A stretch of DNA of 64,000 nucleotides, from contig CM075773.1 in NCBI GenBank assembly GCA_037974665.1, positions 50,701,417 to 50,765,416 on the forward strand. The letters are read 5' to 3'. Shown one piece after another: positions 13,449 through 23,600 of this stretch. The translations under genes and the position numbers were made by a program. Under the pieces are notes generated by a model. It searched no databases, was not told where the DNA came from, and worked only from the letters and a program-made list of their open reading frames with translations. This DNA comes from Ehretia macrophylla. Its lineage: Eukaryota > Streptophyta > Magnoliopsida > Boraginales > Ehretiaceae. Position 1 is the stretch's first letter, and every line of letters starts with the position of its first letter.

Positions 13449-14030
13449 TGTTAGTATATGTCAATATCCACCTCCTCATAATAAGTATCGTTAATTTATG
13501 TAGTAGCATAAATTAATGATTCCGACTTTAAACGTCGATGAGATCAAAAGAGACCGCGATGGCTACAAGAAAGAAGTTCGGGAATTTGGAATTACCTAAG
13601 ATGATGTCGAGATGATGCAATGCTAAATTTAGTCAATTTGACAAAAGGAAACTTCCTAGAAGTTGACTTGGATGCTAGCCACCCATGTGATAAATATGAG
13701 TGGTCAATACTTTGAACATGGTTGGTAAAGCCAACCAAGATGGAAAATGTTTGATAGGAAGTCTCCTATGGCGGACTAGCTGAATTCTATAAATAGGCAT
13801 GCATTAGTTCATCATATTCATTCACAACACAACTCCAAACACAATCCTAAATTAGTCTTTCTTTCTTGTATTCTTCTTGTAAGTCCAGAAGCCATTGAAG
13901 CTCTAATCTTGAGAGCGCACGGTGGGACAATTATCTTGTAAGTGTTATATTGAATTGTTATAACAAGTAATGTTGTCTTTCTACTTGATTGTTGTTAAGA
14001 CGTTTCTGAAAAATTGGTTATATTCTTACA
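13449..14030 (+). repeat. 3' LTR of the outer Copia element
   Basis: The LTR starts TGTTAGTATATG directly after a G-rich polypurine tract (GAGGGGGAGGGGGG) and ends TTCTTACA, giving TG...CA termini and about 582 bp. A TATA-like TCTATAAATAGG lies near 13,788, as expected for an LTR promoter. The right boundary rests only on the CA terminus because the partner LTR is outside the window. Confidence 0.75.
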
Positions 14031-14451
14031 AAAACAACAAATAAAATTACACAAATTTTATGTATCATAATGAAATTACTAAAATTTCATACATCTGAGT
14101 CATAAAATTCCAAGTTCCTTGTCTCCACTCAAAAAGAAATTTTACCCAAAAAATTTTATACCTAGAAATGTAATTTTACAACATATGTCACTTAGATTGA
14201 GACATTATGTGGGAAATACCATAATTTCCAAATCTTAATTTGATTTAATTGAAGTTTCGTAGTCTAGAGGTGAAAGTTAGAGCCTAATTAAGTATATCAC
14301 TAAAATATATGGCTTAAAACAAGTGACATAAGGCCAAAAACACAAATAAGGTAAAGTTTTGTGTACATAGGGTCAAAACTGAAAATATCACAAAGATATG
14401 GGGGGTAAAACAATATTTTATAACTAATATAAAATACCTTTTTTTTTTTTT

Positions 14452-14600
14452 TTCCGCCCGGACGGCCACCACCGTCCGGTGGTCCGCCGACGCCACGTGG
14501 CGCCAGTCGGCTGCCCTCGTGCCGCCAGAAGCCCCACGTGGCTGCCCATGTGGCGTGCCATGTGGCTGTCATGTGACGCCACTGGAGTGGTAGTCCAAAA
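14452..14600. repeat. GC-rich island with perfect hairpin and CACGTGG repeats
   Basis: About 150 bp of markedly GC-rich sequence follows a T16 run in very AT-rich surroundings. It starts with a perfect inverted repeat, CCGGACGG-N6-CCGTCCGG (14,458-14,479), and then has repeated CACGTGG/CATGTGG strings. On the minus strand this gives a short frame rich in HATW-type residues, which I regard as a by-product of the repeats. It is probably a transposon fragment. Confidence 0.5.
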
Positions 14601-14799
14601 AACCCTTTTTTTATTTTTGATTTTATAGTAAAAGAATATTTAAAACTCATTTCAAAATTCAGAGCAAAATCAAAAATTAATCCCTATCTGCCATGTGTCA
14701 CTACAGGATTGGCCCTAGGGTTTCTCAACTTTTTGATGCAGCAGAAGCACGAAAAAGACAAGCAAACATCGTACAAAATAGTACGCATTGAAAAGATTT

Positions 14800-15107
14800 A
14801 AAAATTCATAATAAATTCATATGACATCCAAAAATTATGAAATTTACGCCATTAGAATCCTTGAAACATGTAGTTTCTACCAGTACTAATTATATGCACA
14901 GACCTGATTATAAATAGTAACACAATTAAAAGGCAGAACGTTATTCTAACTTCAAAAATTCTTAATTAATTCTATACTTAGCAGAAAAATATGAAATCAA
15001 CTGCGTTAGAACCCTTAAAACACGAGCTTTTTAGCAGTGTTAATTTTATCCCCATATGAGATACTTCACAGAAACGTTATTCTATAATTAATCCGCTAAA
15101 ACCCTGA
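14800..15107. repeat. Diverged tandem pair (~135-155 bp units)
   Basis: Two successive segments share the order AAAAATTC...AATTC, then ATGAAAT...GTTAGAACCCTTAAAACA-type text, then CAGAACGTTATTCTA-type text. The copies begin near 14,800 and 14,954 and are substantially diverged, so they are an old duplication. They lie upstream of the PBS-like string at 15,172 and may be internal sequence of a dead LTR element. Confidence 0.45.
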
Positions 15108-15172
15108 AAAACTGAAAAATAAGGATTTTATTGCATATAATTAAATATTGTACAAAGAACAAACATTAAAGC

Positions 15173-15493
15173 TCTGATACCAATATTGATTCAGAGTGAG
15201 ATATTCACACATACCTCAAAATTGTGTAAGCGAGTAATCAACGATCTGATTTGTTCCACTACACTAGCAAGGAGTCATAGCGTGTAGTACAAGACCACCC
15301 ACTATTTGCCACAACCTAAAAGACTAGAGTGTGGAGAGAGTTTGCTTTGTTTGTTGGAGACTAAAACCTACAGAACGTCTGTTTCTGTTTTAGGTTTTTT
15401 TTTTCCTTTTATATGGAGTAGTAGGTCTCCATTATTTGGGTCATATAATTGGGCCACCTCAACTTGGGTGCAATATGCCCAAAGTCCAACATA
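15173..15493 (-). mobile_element. Possible LTR fragment with adjacent primer-site string
   Basis: GCTCTGATACCA (reverse complement of the tRNA-iMet primer site) at about 15,173 is followed three bases later by TGATTCAGAGTG. The sequence ends some 300 bp later at AAAGTCCAACA, so it would read TG...CA as an LTR on the minus strand. No partner LTR or target duplication was found, so this is a suggestion only. Confidence 0.35.
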
Positions 15494-17605
15494 GAGTTAT
15501 AATGTTACACGAAAGTTATATAGAGGCAAATTCAAAATTTTTTATTAAAGGTTAAAAACACATAGTTTAAAATTTATATATTGATAATTTTCTTAAACGT
15601 GGGTTAAATTAATTTTGCAACCTTTGAATAGTACTTTAAGAATACAGATATTTTCAAACATACAAGCACAACTTACTCTTTAATAGTTCTACTCTTAGAA
15701 CCAGTGAGCGCTACAACATGTTTTGACCTATGAATATATTTGTCCATTGTAGGAGATCAATAATTTCGTAATGTCATAATAATATAAATAAATCCCTATA
15801 TATATAACGTTATAAGAGAATTCAAATAAAATGCGACGAAAAGGTTGGTTTCCCCAACTGGACAAGCACGGCATTATATGTGTGATCCTCATTACTCCTT
15901 TTCTGCTGAGGGAACCACGCAAGCTCCAACTTTCTCTCGTCCAACAAATATATTATAATCATATAATAATTCATATAAAATACTGATATGTATGCATCAC
16001 GTAAGATGAGCCGTTCTTTTAGACGTTAATTGAAGAATATATTCAACTTGTAGAAGCATTCTGAGTGAGATTAATGAAAAGATTTAAAGTATGTGTGATT
16101 CACAAGGTTCAGCCAATTCAAATGTAAACTTCGATTTACAATTAATTAATGACCATGAAAGAATAAGAATAATAATAAAAAAAAAAGAATTAGACGCTTT
16201 GGGAACAAATTACAAACTAATATAAAATAAATATTGATTTTATGTTAAGTAAAAATGCTTAAATAGTTTCAGCAAAGTCAGAGCCCTGATCTCAGCATAG
16301 AGGATATGGATGGTAATGTTGATCAAATGTTTAACATTTTTTTTTTTTTTTGGGGTGTACAAGGAGGCAAAAACTGATATTATCCTACAATCATTCTCGG
16401 AAATGTCTAGCCCCTCATATCTCATTTTAAGAGCTCGTGCAGCAGCGCAGGTGCATGCATGATAGTGCTGCTACATAAACAATGGCTCGAGCCAAAATTT
16501 TATAGCCAGACTGACTTGTGTTCGAACTCGTTAGGGTTGCAGCTAGCCTTTGTAAATTTTTATTCAAGTGCTTAAAAATAGATCTCCATCATGCTTCCTA
16601 CTACCAAGGGACAGCAGCAGAGGTCTCAACTTGGCAAAGTCAAATGCACACGCATTGCCTATTGGTTTGCAAGGAGTTGGAAAAAATCCTGCAATAGAAC
16701 CTGGAGATAATTAAACTGCCTAAATGAGTTCAAATATTTGGAAATAATAAATAATAATTTAAAAACGGGTTACAATTAAATTATAGAATTATTGTAAAAA
16801 AGTAATTTCATGATAAAGAAAAGTTAAAATATCGTAATCATGAATTCACTTTCTTCCTCCTAAGATTGGATATATGTCGGATAACTATTTGTTGGAAATG
16901 TCTAGCATGATCCATATGTTTAGTTGTTTGTCTATCATGATTTAGCTAATATGTTGGAAATTTCCTGCTTTTAATGTACATTAATTGTGGTTTACAAGTT
17001 TGGTATTGAAATTTTGATTTAATTTAGTTCATCAATTATGTTTGGTATATGTAACACGTGATATCAATTGAGTCTACTAATATACGAGAAATAGCAAGGA
17101 AAATATATTGTAGAAAAGCTAAGTCTCAAACAAAGAATATATTGTAGAAGAACTAAATCCTGAACGAAGGGGTGATTTGTGTTTTACAAAAGGATTTTCG
17201 GTTTGGACTTTTAGCGATATTAGACCTTGGCTATGTTTGGTTGTAACTTTATGAGCCTCCACTTTTGGTTCCCCTTTGCCCCCAAATTGACTAATTGTGA
17301 ATGTGAGACCTTTAACTTTTTCCTTCGTCATAAATTAATCACCATGAGGAAGGTATATCAAGATAAAAGTTTTCTTAATTCTATTTTGATCTCCCTTACA
17401 TTTAATTATTAGTTAGTGGTCAAGGGGATTAGGAAAAAATAACCAAGTTTAAATTATTTACTTTGAGAATGGAATAAATAGATAATGTTTTTATAAATAT
17501 GGTTAACATGCTATATAATCAGCTAAACAATATAATGATGTATGACATTAAGTGTAGGCAGAGTTAGTTTTTTAGCCTTATTTTTGGACAATTTTTAATA
17601 TTTTT

Positions 17606-17916
17606 AAATGGGTGACAGTGAATTTTGAATTCAGGACCTTTTGATACCTAAGTTCTTATACCATGTTAAGTGATCACCTTAACTAAAACCTTAAACTGTT
17701 TAGAGAAGAATTTATTATATTATTTATTATCTTCAACATTTTAAGAATGGACAATTAATTTATGAACTTGGATCTTTTTCTCTAAAGGTTATTGATGGAA
17801 ATAATAAATAAATATAATAAATCCTCTCTAACATCTAGAGTTTTAGATGAGGTAGTAACATGGTATCAGAGTCTTCTCTATCAAGTCTTGAATTCAAGTC
17901 TTGTTATCATTCATTT
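17606..17916. repeat. Head-to-head inverted repeat with ~130-bp arms
   Basis: The left arm (17,606-17,738) and right arm (17,788-17,916) align in inverse orientation along their length. Shared stations are GAATTCA-type, ATACCATGTTA-type and TTTATTATAT-type strings. The right arm includes GGTATCAGAGTC. Related single copies appear near 17,960-18,055 and 48,340-48,510. It could be a MITE or two repeats inserted head to head; no target duplication was identified. Confidence 0.55.
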
Positions 17917-18412
17917 ATAACAAAAAAAAAACAAATTCACGTGTAAAGTTTAAAAATGAATCTTATCCCACGTAAGAGGCATATTAATTACAATAAATAA
18001 ATTTAATAAATTTCTCTATATCAATTTAAACTTTTAAATAAAGTAATAACTTATCAATCATGTTTGAAGTCACATTTGTTCTCCTTCCACTTGTACTTTC
18101 TTATATAACAAATTCATACAGGACGTGTTGACGTCAGGGTCTACATCAATTCTCTTTTCTAATTAGTTCACCTACTTAATAAGCTAACATTGTTGATGTT
18201 ACATCATAAATTGGCCAAATATTAAAGAATTGCCCAATAGCTATGTATCAATTAATTAGGCAAAGCCTTCATTCTACTGTACATTGCACATGTTAGTGAA
18301 AGAACTATTCTCAGAATATGAAGGGCCCATTCGCCATAATATTGTATCTCTTAAGCAATTTTATTATACTCTAAGGTAGAAATATAACAATGAACAAAAA
18401 AAAAAAAAAAGG

Positions 18413-18951
18413 ATATGGAAATAATTGAGTCGAGCCAAGCCAAACCCCTCTATGTTTCAGCTTCGCTCAAGCATATATGGATGAGGCTTGAACTCAACTT
18501 GAGCCGAACAAATGTGCTCGAGCTTTACTAATTCGTGATAGAAATGAAGCTCAAGTTTGGCTTGAAGTTAATAAATAAATAAATAAACAAAATAACAGAC
18601 ATTTACGTGCTATATCGTGCATATATGTAATACAATAAATAAGTTACATAAAATAAATAACTAAATATATGTACATGTAGAACAAATAAAATAAATATCT
18701 AAATATATATAGATGTAGAACAAATAAAGATAATATATATATATATATATTTGGGGAAAAAAGATGAAATATATTTTAATCAGGCCAAGCTTAAGAGTTT
18801 TCGAATTGGGTATATTGATGCTCATGTTGGAGCTTAAATTATTTCGATCTAAAAAAGTATTCAAACTTAGTTCGAGAGAAACAAAATCAAGCTCCAAATA
18901 AGATCATCCGACTCGAGTTAATTAGAAGTACTTATTTTTGGCTCGATTAAT
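18413..18951. mobile_element. Decayed hAT-like/nonautonomous repeat rich in CTCGAGC motifs
   Basis: The stretch carries many GAGCTCGAGC-like strings (GCTCGAGC, GAGTCGAGCC, GACTCGAG). Its ends are similar in inverse orientation: AGGATATGGAAATAATTGAG at the left and, read on the minus strand, AGGGTGCGCATTAATCGAGC at the right. The pattern of ends reading AGGGTG...CACCCT with internal CTCGAGC resembles common hAT-type nonautonomous repeats of plants. It is degenerate, with AT microsatellites inside (18,731-18,750), and no target duplication was seen. Confidence 0.4.
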
Positions 18952-19924
18952 GCGCACCCTAAATTTAGTTGATGATTCTTTCTCTTTTCTTTTAATTCAC
19001 ATGCATGGTGTTTGCACAAAAAGGTAATTAGCCTTGTATTATTTATAATTATCATAATTTTTGTGAGATGTTGTAAACATTAATTTTCACGAGGAGTAAC
19101 AAAGCATATTCTACTAATTACAAACAAAATTCAAAGCAAAGAACTTTCCATACGGTATGAAAGTATTTAAAAGTTTTACTGAAATTTTGTTTAAACATTT
19201 GAAGAACCCTTTTAAACTAGAGATCAAACTCTTACATTCCGCAGTACTTGATCATATTTTCCTAAACTATCTACACTTTTATCGATGTATTTCCTCCACT
19301 AGTTACGTAATCATTTAAGGTATGATAAATATAAAGGTATATTACAAAAGATTCTTGTTTTATTGAAGTTATACATCAGACTATATGGAATTATAATTAT
19401 CCAATAGGTGTACTTTATTGTATCAAAAGACTTTTCGTTGTCATTAGAAATAAGAAATAGTGATTCACATTCTTATAAATTATCGAAGTTATTAGATTGA
19501 TCCAGTAACATAACATCTAATAAATAATTTGAAAAAAATACAATAAATATTGTGCACTTCACCCTAAAACTAATGAAGTAAATGCTTAATATAATTAATC
19601 TTCAATGAACTTTACTCCAATATATATAACATCTTTAGGAAAATAAAAATAAAAAATATATATTTTTTTAATTTAGGGAAGACCTAAAATCGTATAACAT
19701 AATTAATGAGATTTGAGTTCATAATCTCTCAAATATACAACTAATAATATTACCATTAGACTAAAACTTTAGTGGCGAAAAAACACATTATTTTTTATCC
19801 TCAAACTACCATTCCAACAATTTTAATTGAGTCTAAAAATTGAAATAAATACGAAGAGAAAAAAAAATTGAAATAAATACAAATATTCCAATTTTACCCT
19901 CGCTTTTCCCGATAATCCCCTTAC

Positions 19925-19962
19925 TTTATAAGCAAATAAATCTCTTTCACTCTCATTCTTGT

Positions 19963-19995
<33 letters not shown>
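19925..19995 (+). promoter_or_regulatory. Putative TATA box and CT-rich 5' leader of the PYL gene
   Basis: TTTATAAG at 19,925-19,932 lies about 95 bp before the start codon. A (CT)n tract of roughly 27 bp at 19,968-19,994 follows, which is a common feature of plant 5' leaders. The spacing fits transcription starting around 19,955-19,965. The start site itself is not visible in sequence. Confidence 0.55.
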
Positions 19996-19997
<2 letters not shown>

Positions 19998-20025
19998 TCA
20001 TTTCTATCAACTCTCTCTTGCTAAA

Positions 20026-20676
20026 ATGGAGAAAGCCGAGGCCTCACAGATCGAAGAGCAGCCACAGCATGAAGCAGAAGCATCATCCATCACCACCCAC
20101 CACACCATCACCCCACAAGGGTTGACTCACGACGAGTTCGAACAGCTGAAACCAATCGTCACCGAGTTCCACAGCTACCGAGTCAACTCGGGCCAATGCT
20201 CATCCCTACTCGCACAACGCGTCCACGCGCCACTCGACACCGTCTGGTCCATCGTCCGACGTTTCGACAAACCCCAAATCTACAAACACTTCATCAAGAG
20301 TTGTCACGTAGGTGACAACTTTAGAATGACCGTCGGTGACACCCGCGACGTCAACGTCATATCAGGCTTGCCAGCTGCTACTAGCACTGAGAGGTTGGAT
20401 ATCTTGAACGATGACAGGCATGTCACTGGGTTTAGCATCATTGGTGGCGATCATAGGTTGAGGAATTACAGGTCGGTGACCACTGTGCATGGCTTCGAGC
20501 GTGACGGGAAGATCTGGACCGTTGTTTTGGAATCGTACGTTGTGGATGTACCTGAAGGGAACACTGAAGAGGATACTAGGTTGTTTGCTGACACTGTTGT
20601 CAAATTGAATCTTCAGAAGTTGGCTTCTGTGTCTGAAGCTATGGCACGTGACAAGGCACGTGATCATCACAGGTGA
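20026..20676 (+). CDS. PYL1: PYR/PYL/RCAR abscisic acid receptor, PYR1/PYL1 type
   Basis: This soluble ABA receptor of the START/Bet v 1 fold binds ABA in the cytosol and nucleus and then inhibits clade A PP2C phosphatases, which releases SnRK2 kinases. The 216-residue single-exon frame is intact. Residues 1-30 are a variable His/Glu-rich tail, as in PYL1, and the domain follows. Key positions are visible: the ABA-carboxylate Lys87 in YKHF, His88 (the dimer-associated His60 of PYR1), the gate loop SGLPA at 113-117, Glu122, the latch HRL at 143-145, Tyr148, Ser150, Glu169 and Asn195. The phrases RFDKPQIYKHFIKSC and FADTVVKLNLQKLASV match PYR1/PYL1 (dimeric subfamily) much better than PYL4-6 or PYL7-10. 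Intronless structure and length are normal for the family. The first half is GC-rich compared with surrounding DNA. The ATG chosen is the first after the CT-rich leader. The assignment to PYL1 rather than PYR1 is by resemblance only. Confidence 0.96.
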   Translation: MEKAEASQIEEQPQHEAEASSITTHHTITPQGLTHDEFEQLKPIVTEFHSYRVNSGQCSSLLAQRVHAPLDTVWSIVRRFDKPQIYKHFIKSCHVGDNFRMTVGDTRDVNVISGLPAATSTERLDILNDDRHVTGFSIIGGDHRLRNYRSVTTVHGFERDGKIWTVVLESYVVDVPEGNTEEDTRLFADTVVKLNLQKLASVSEAMARDKARDHHR

Positions 20677-23600
20677 TTTATGTGAATAAATCTCAAAATC
20701 AAAGGTTTTTTTTTTAAATTTTTTTCAAGAAATGGATGAACAAAGTATGTGTACAGATGAGGTCGTTGTTGGTTGAAATGTTCATTTTTGTGAATATTTT
20801 TACTATGCATTTGGTGTTTTTTAAGTGGAGATGAGATTGATGATCTTCTCTTAGTTTTCAAGTGTTGAATATGTTGATTTTAATTATTTTTGTGTTCTAT
20901 TTTGTTAGTTGTGTACGAGTCGATCTTTCCCAAAATAGGTTTTTACATTTTACTCATTGTAGAAATGGAAGCAAAGTACAAGATGAACAATTGTTGCGCA
21001 GACTTAGACTTTGTTTGCTGTGAAATTTTAGCTATTGCTGTGTAAAGCTTTTAGAGTAGGGCTTTTACAAGAAGAGATGTTAAATAAAAGTCGTTGACTG
21101 TTTATCTTGTATTAGATAATGTAAAGTTTTTAAAAATTTTGAGATAATATCGGACTTTAAAAATATGAATGGGTAAATATGAGGAAAAAAAAAAAAAAAA
21201 CAGCTTTTTGCCTTATGTAAAATAGCTTCGCAAATTTTTTTTAAAAAAAACTCCAATTTGGAGTTTCTCTGTTTTTAACTTTTTTCAACTTTAATTTTTA
21301 CTTAAAGCACCGTTTAAAAATGGTTCAAACAAGTTATTTCAGATTCTAAATTTATAAGAAGTATTTTTGAGTATCTAAAAGTTAAACCAAACATAGTCTT
21401 AGCCGTGTACATTCAAGTCTAGTAAGAAAGGGACCACTAGCCGCCTCTGGGATTGCTAACACAGTGAGAAACACAGTGAGAAACACGGCCGCATAATTAG
21501 GTAGAGTGATCGGATAGTAGTGACTCTTTGTGCTAAAATATTTTTTTTTTGAATCTATTTTTTTATTCATAAATATTGTGTAGTTTTTGACAAACCTAAA
21601 ACATACATTGGAATGGTTTGTTATGTCAGCAAATTTATAACTTTAAAATGAATTTAATATGATTTTGTGAATTTGCCATTAGCAAAGCCGCAAGTTCATT
21701 GGGAAACACATTTTCATCAACCTTGGCATATTACTTGTGGAAGATCTATTGGTTCTTCTTGGCATGTTTCTTACTATAGTTTTTATCTACTTCCACCGGA
21801 AAGCATTAATCATTTCCTTTTACAATTTCCTGAACATAATCAAGTGGAGATGAATGCATCAATATTGAAGATTAATCAGGATAGTTTAAAGATTTTGCAT
21901 TCAAGAGAAGCAAAGAAGAGGCTTTTTGAAATTATTTTCATGGACGATGAAATTTTTGTTCTTTATGTAGAAATCAGAATTGAATCTTAGTCCACCTAAA
22001 TTCTTAAACTTCGCATTTTCTAGTTATATATTCATGTCTTTTATCCATGAAAATAAGAACGATTCTCATTCTCTCAGTAGTATTCCTACTTAATGAAGCA
22101 TGTAAAAGGATTTATATAGTGCATTGATTGGGTGAAAATGTCGTCTTTGTGCCGTGACTGTTCAATCCTAGTAGCATTTTAGTGACCAGAAAGTTTACTT
22201 CTTGTGTAATAAGGGATGTGGATTAGGAAAAGAACATTAGTTTCTATAAAAAAAAATCGACTGTAATAATTATTTGTGTTATGTCACAAGTTTAGAAAGT
22301 TGTTATAGACTAGTTTTCAAGTTAATTATATCTTCTTCTTGTCTAAAGTCATTGGCTCGTAATCTTTTCAATATAAACATTGTAATACAAAACCTTTTAT
22401 GTTATGAGTTACCTTTGGTGGTGGCTCTTATTCTTTTTATTGTATGAGAGAATTAAAGACTCACATCCGAACGCCCTCCAAAAACAAAACACAGTCGCTT
22501 CCCTCTTCTACCATTTCTCAGTGCCTCTCCTCTACCATTACTCGGTGCGTCTTCGTTCTTCATCCCTATCCCAAGTTGTCTCTCTTTCTCCCTACATGTC
22601 TCCCCTCTCCCCTTCTCCCCTTCTCTTCCCTCTCTCCTCTTGTGTTCCTCTCAACCCATGGATATGTTGAGATTTGACCCGTTCTCGAATAGTCAGAATA
22701 ATCAGTTAGTCTTTCCAAGGAGAAGATCCGTTATCCGAGGCTCTAGCCCAGGTTGCTGTATAGGGTCTTAGATCCGTGCCTTCCTTCTCCCAGAAGGAAG
22801 TCACTGCCTAGGATAGGAAGTTAGTTTTGTAAGGCTATAATCCGGTAGGGATGGAGTAAAAAAGAATGCAAAATCCATCTTCACCCTCCTAGTAAATAAC
22901 GTTTTCCTTTCTCCCTACCCCCAAGCTACCTCTCCTACTCCATATAGGACCATTCTCTCTCTCTTTCTCAATTTCCTTTGTAATTATCTCAGTCATAATG
23001 GATGCAAAATTTTTCTTCTTCTTCCCCATAAAGGGCGTCTGCCCTCCTCCCCCTAGCCCTAGCCAACTTTCCTCCCCCAATATGCCATTAATCTCTTTCC
23101 CCGGCCCTCTCTCCTTGTCTTCTTCCCAAGCCATGAATACTAATTTCTCTCTCTCTCTTTGTAACACACTTGGTACCAATTATTTTTAAAATAGAACTAA
23201 TGATTCTTAACCTATCTTAAAATAGTCAAAGGTGATAAATGTTTGTATTGCTATTAGGCATAGCTTTGTAGTATTTGTGTTGAATACACTACAAATCTAT
23301 ATGATTTTCCTTATACGTGGTGAGGATTCAAATGAAGATTTGAATCCCCTTATAAGGTTATAATATTATAAGGAAGATTGGTAGAATAAATGATATAATT
23401 ATAAGAATATAATTCGAGTAATTAAATGTAATAATTAAATAATTGTATTATTACTTCACTGACATGGACTTGTATGACATTGCTTAACTTTTTTTAGTTA
23501 TAGATGATGACATTTTCACCTACAATCCAAAAGTGGAAAGAGAACCTGGCATGAAAACCAAAACATATGCCAAAAACAAACAGTTCAAAAGTCTGTATCA

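Larger units (their letters stand above)
1..14030 (+). mobile_element. Ty1/Copia LTR retrotransposon, 5' part outside window
   Basis: The window opens inside the gag region of a Copia element on the + strand. Parts seen in order are gag with a CCHC zinc knuckle, the start of the protease (DSGAS motif), then after a 9.5 kb insertion the GAG-pre-integrase and integrase, reverse transcriptase and RNase H regions, a purine tract (13,432-13,448) and a 582-bp 3' LTR. The order protease-integrase-RT-RNase H defines Copia. The 5' LTR lies before base 1, so no target duplication or LTR divergence can be read. It is broken, with several coding interruptions besides the large insertion, and it must be older than the element nested in it. 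Confidence 0.93.
14031..19920. other. Intergenic stretch before the PYL gene
   Basis: This is AT-rich DNA with no supported gene. It contains the separately listed GC-rich block, diverged tandem repeat, LTR-like fragment, inverted repeat and hAT-like remnant. Several homopolymer runs and scattered short frames have no coding signature. Nothing else was recognised. Confidence 0.7.

Noticed and set aside
14300-14650. 116-codon minus frame with repeated ATW/HATW residues
   Set aside because: Produced by CACGTGG/CATGTGG DNA repeats in a GC-rich block; no protein signature.
21667-21990. 107-codon + strand frame downstream of the PYL gene
   Set aside because: No recognisable domain, AT-rich codons, no flanking gene signals and no memory of a family; probably chance, although a decayed gene fragment is possible.
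22404-23189. Several overlapping frames rich in Ser, Pro, Leu
   Set aside because: They arise from CT-rich low-complexity sequence and are mirrored on both strands; no domain.
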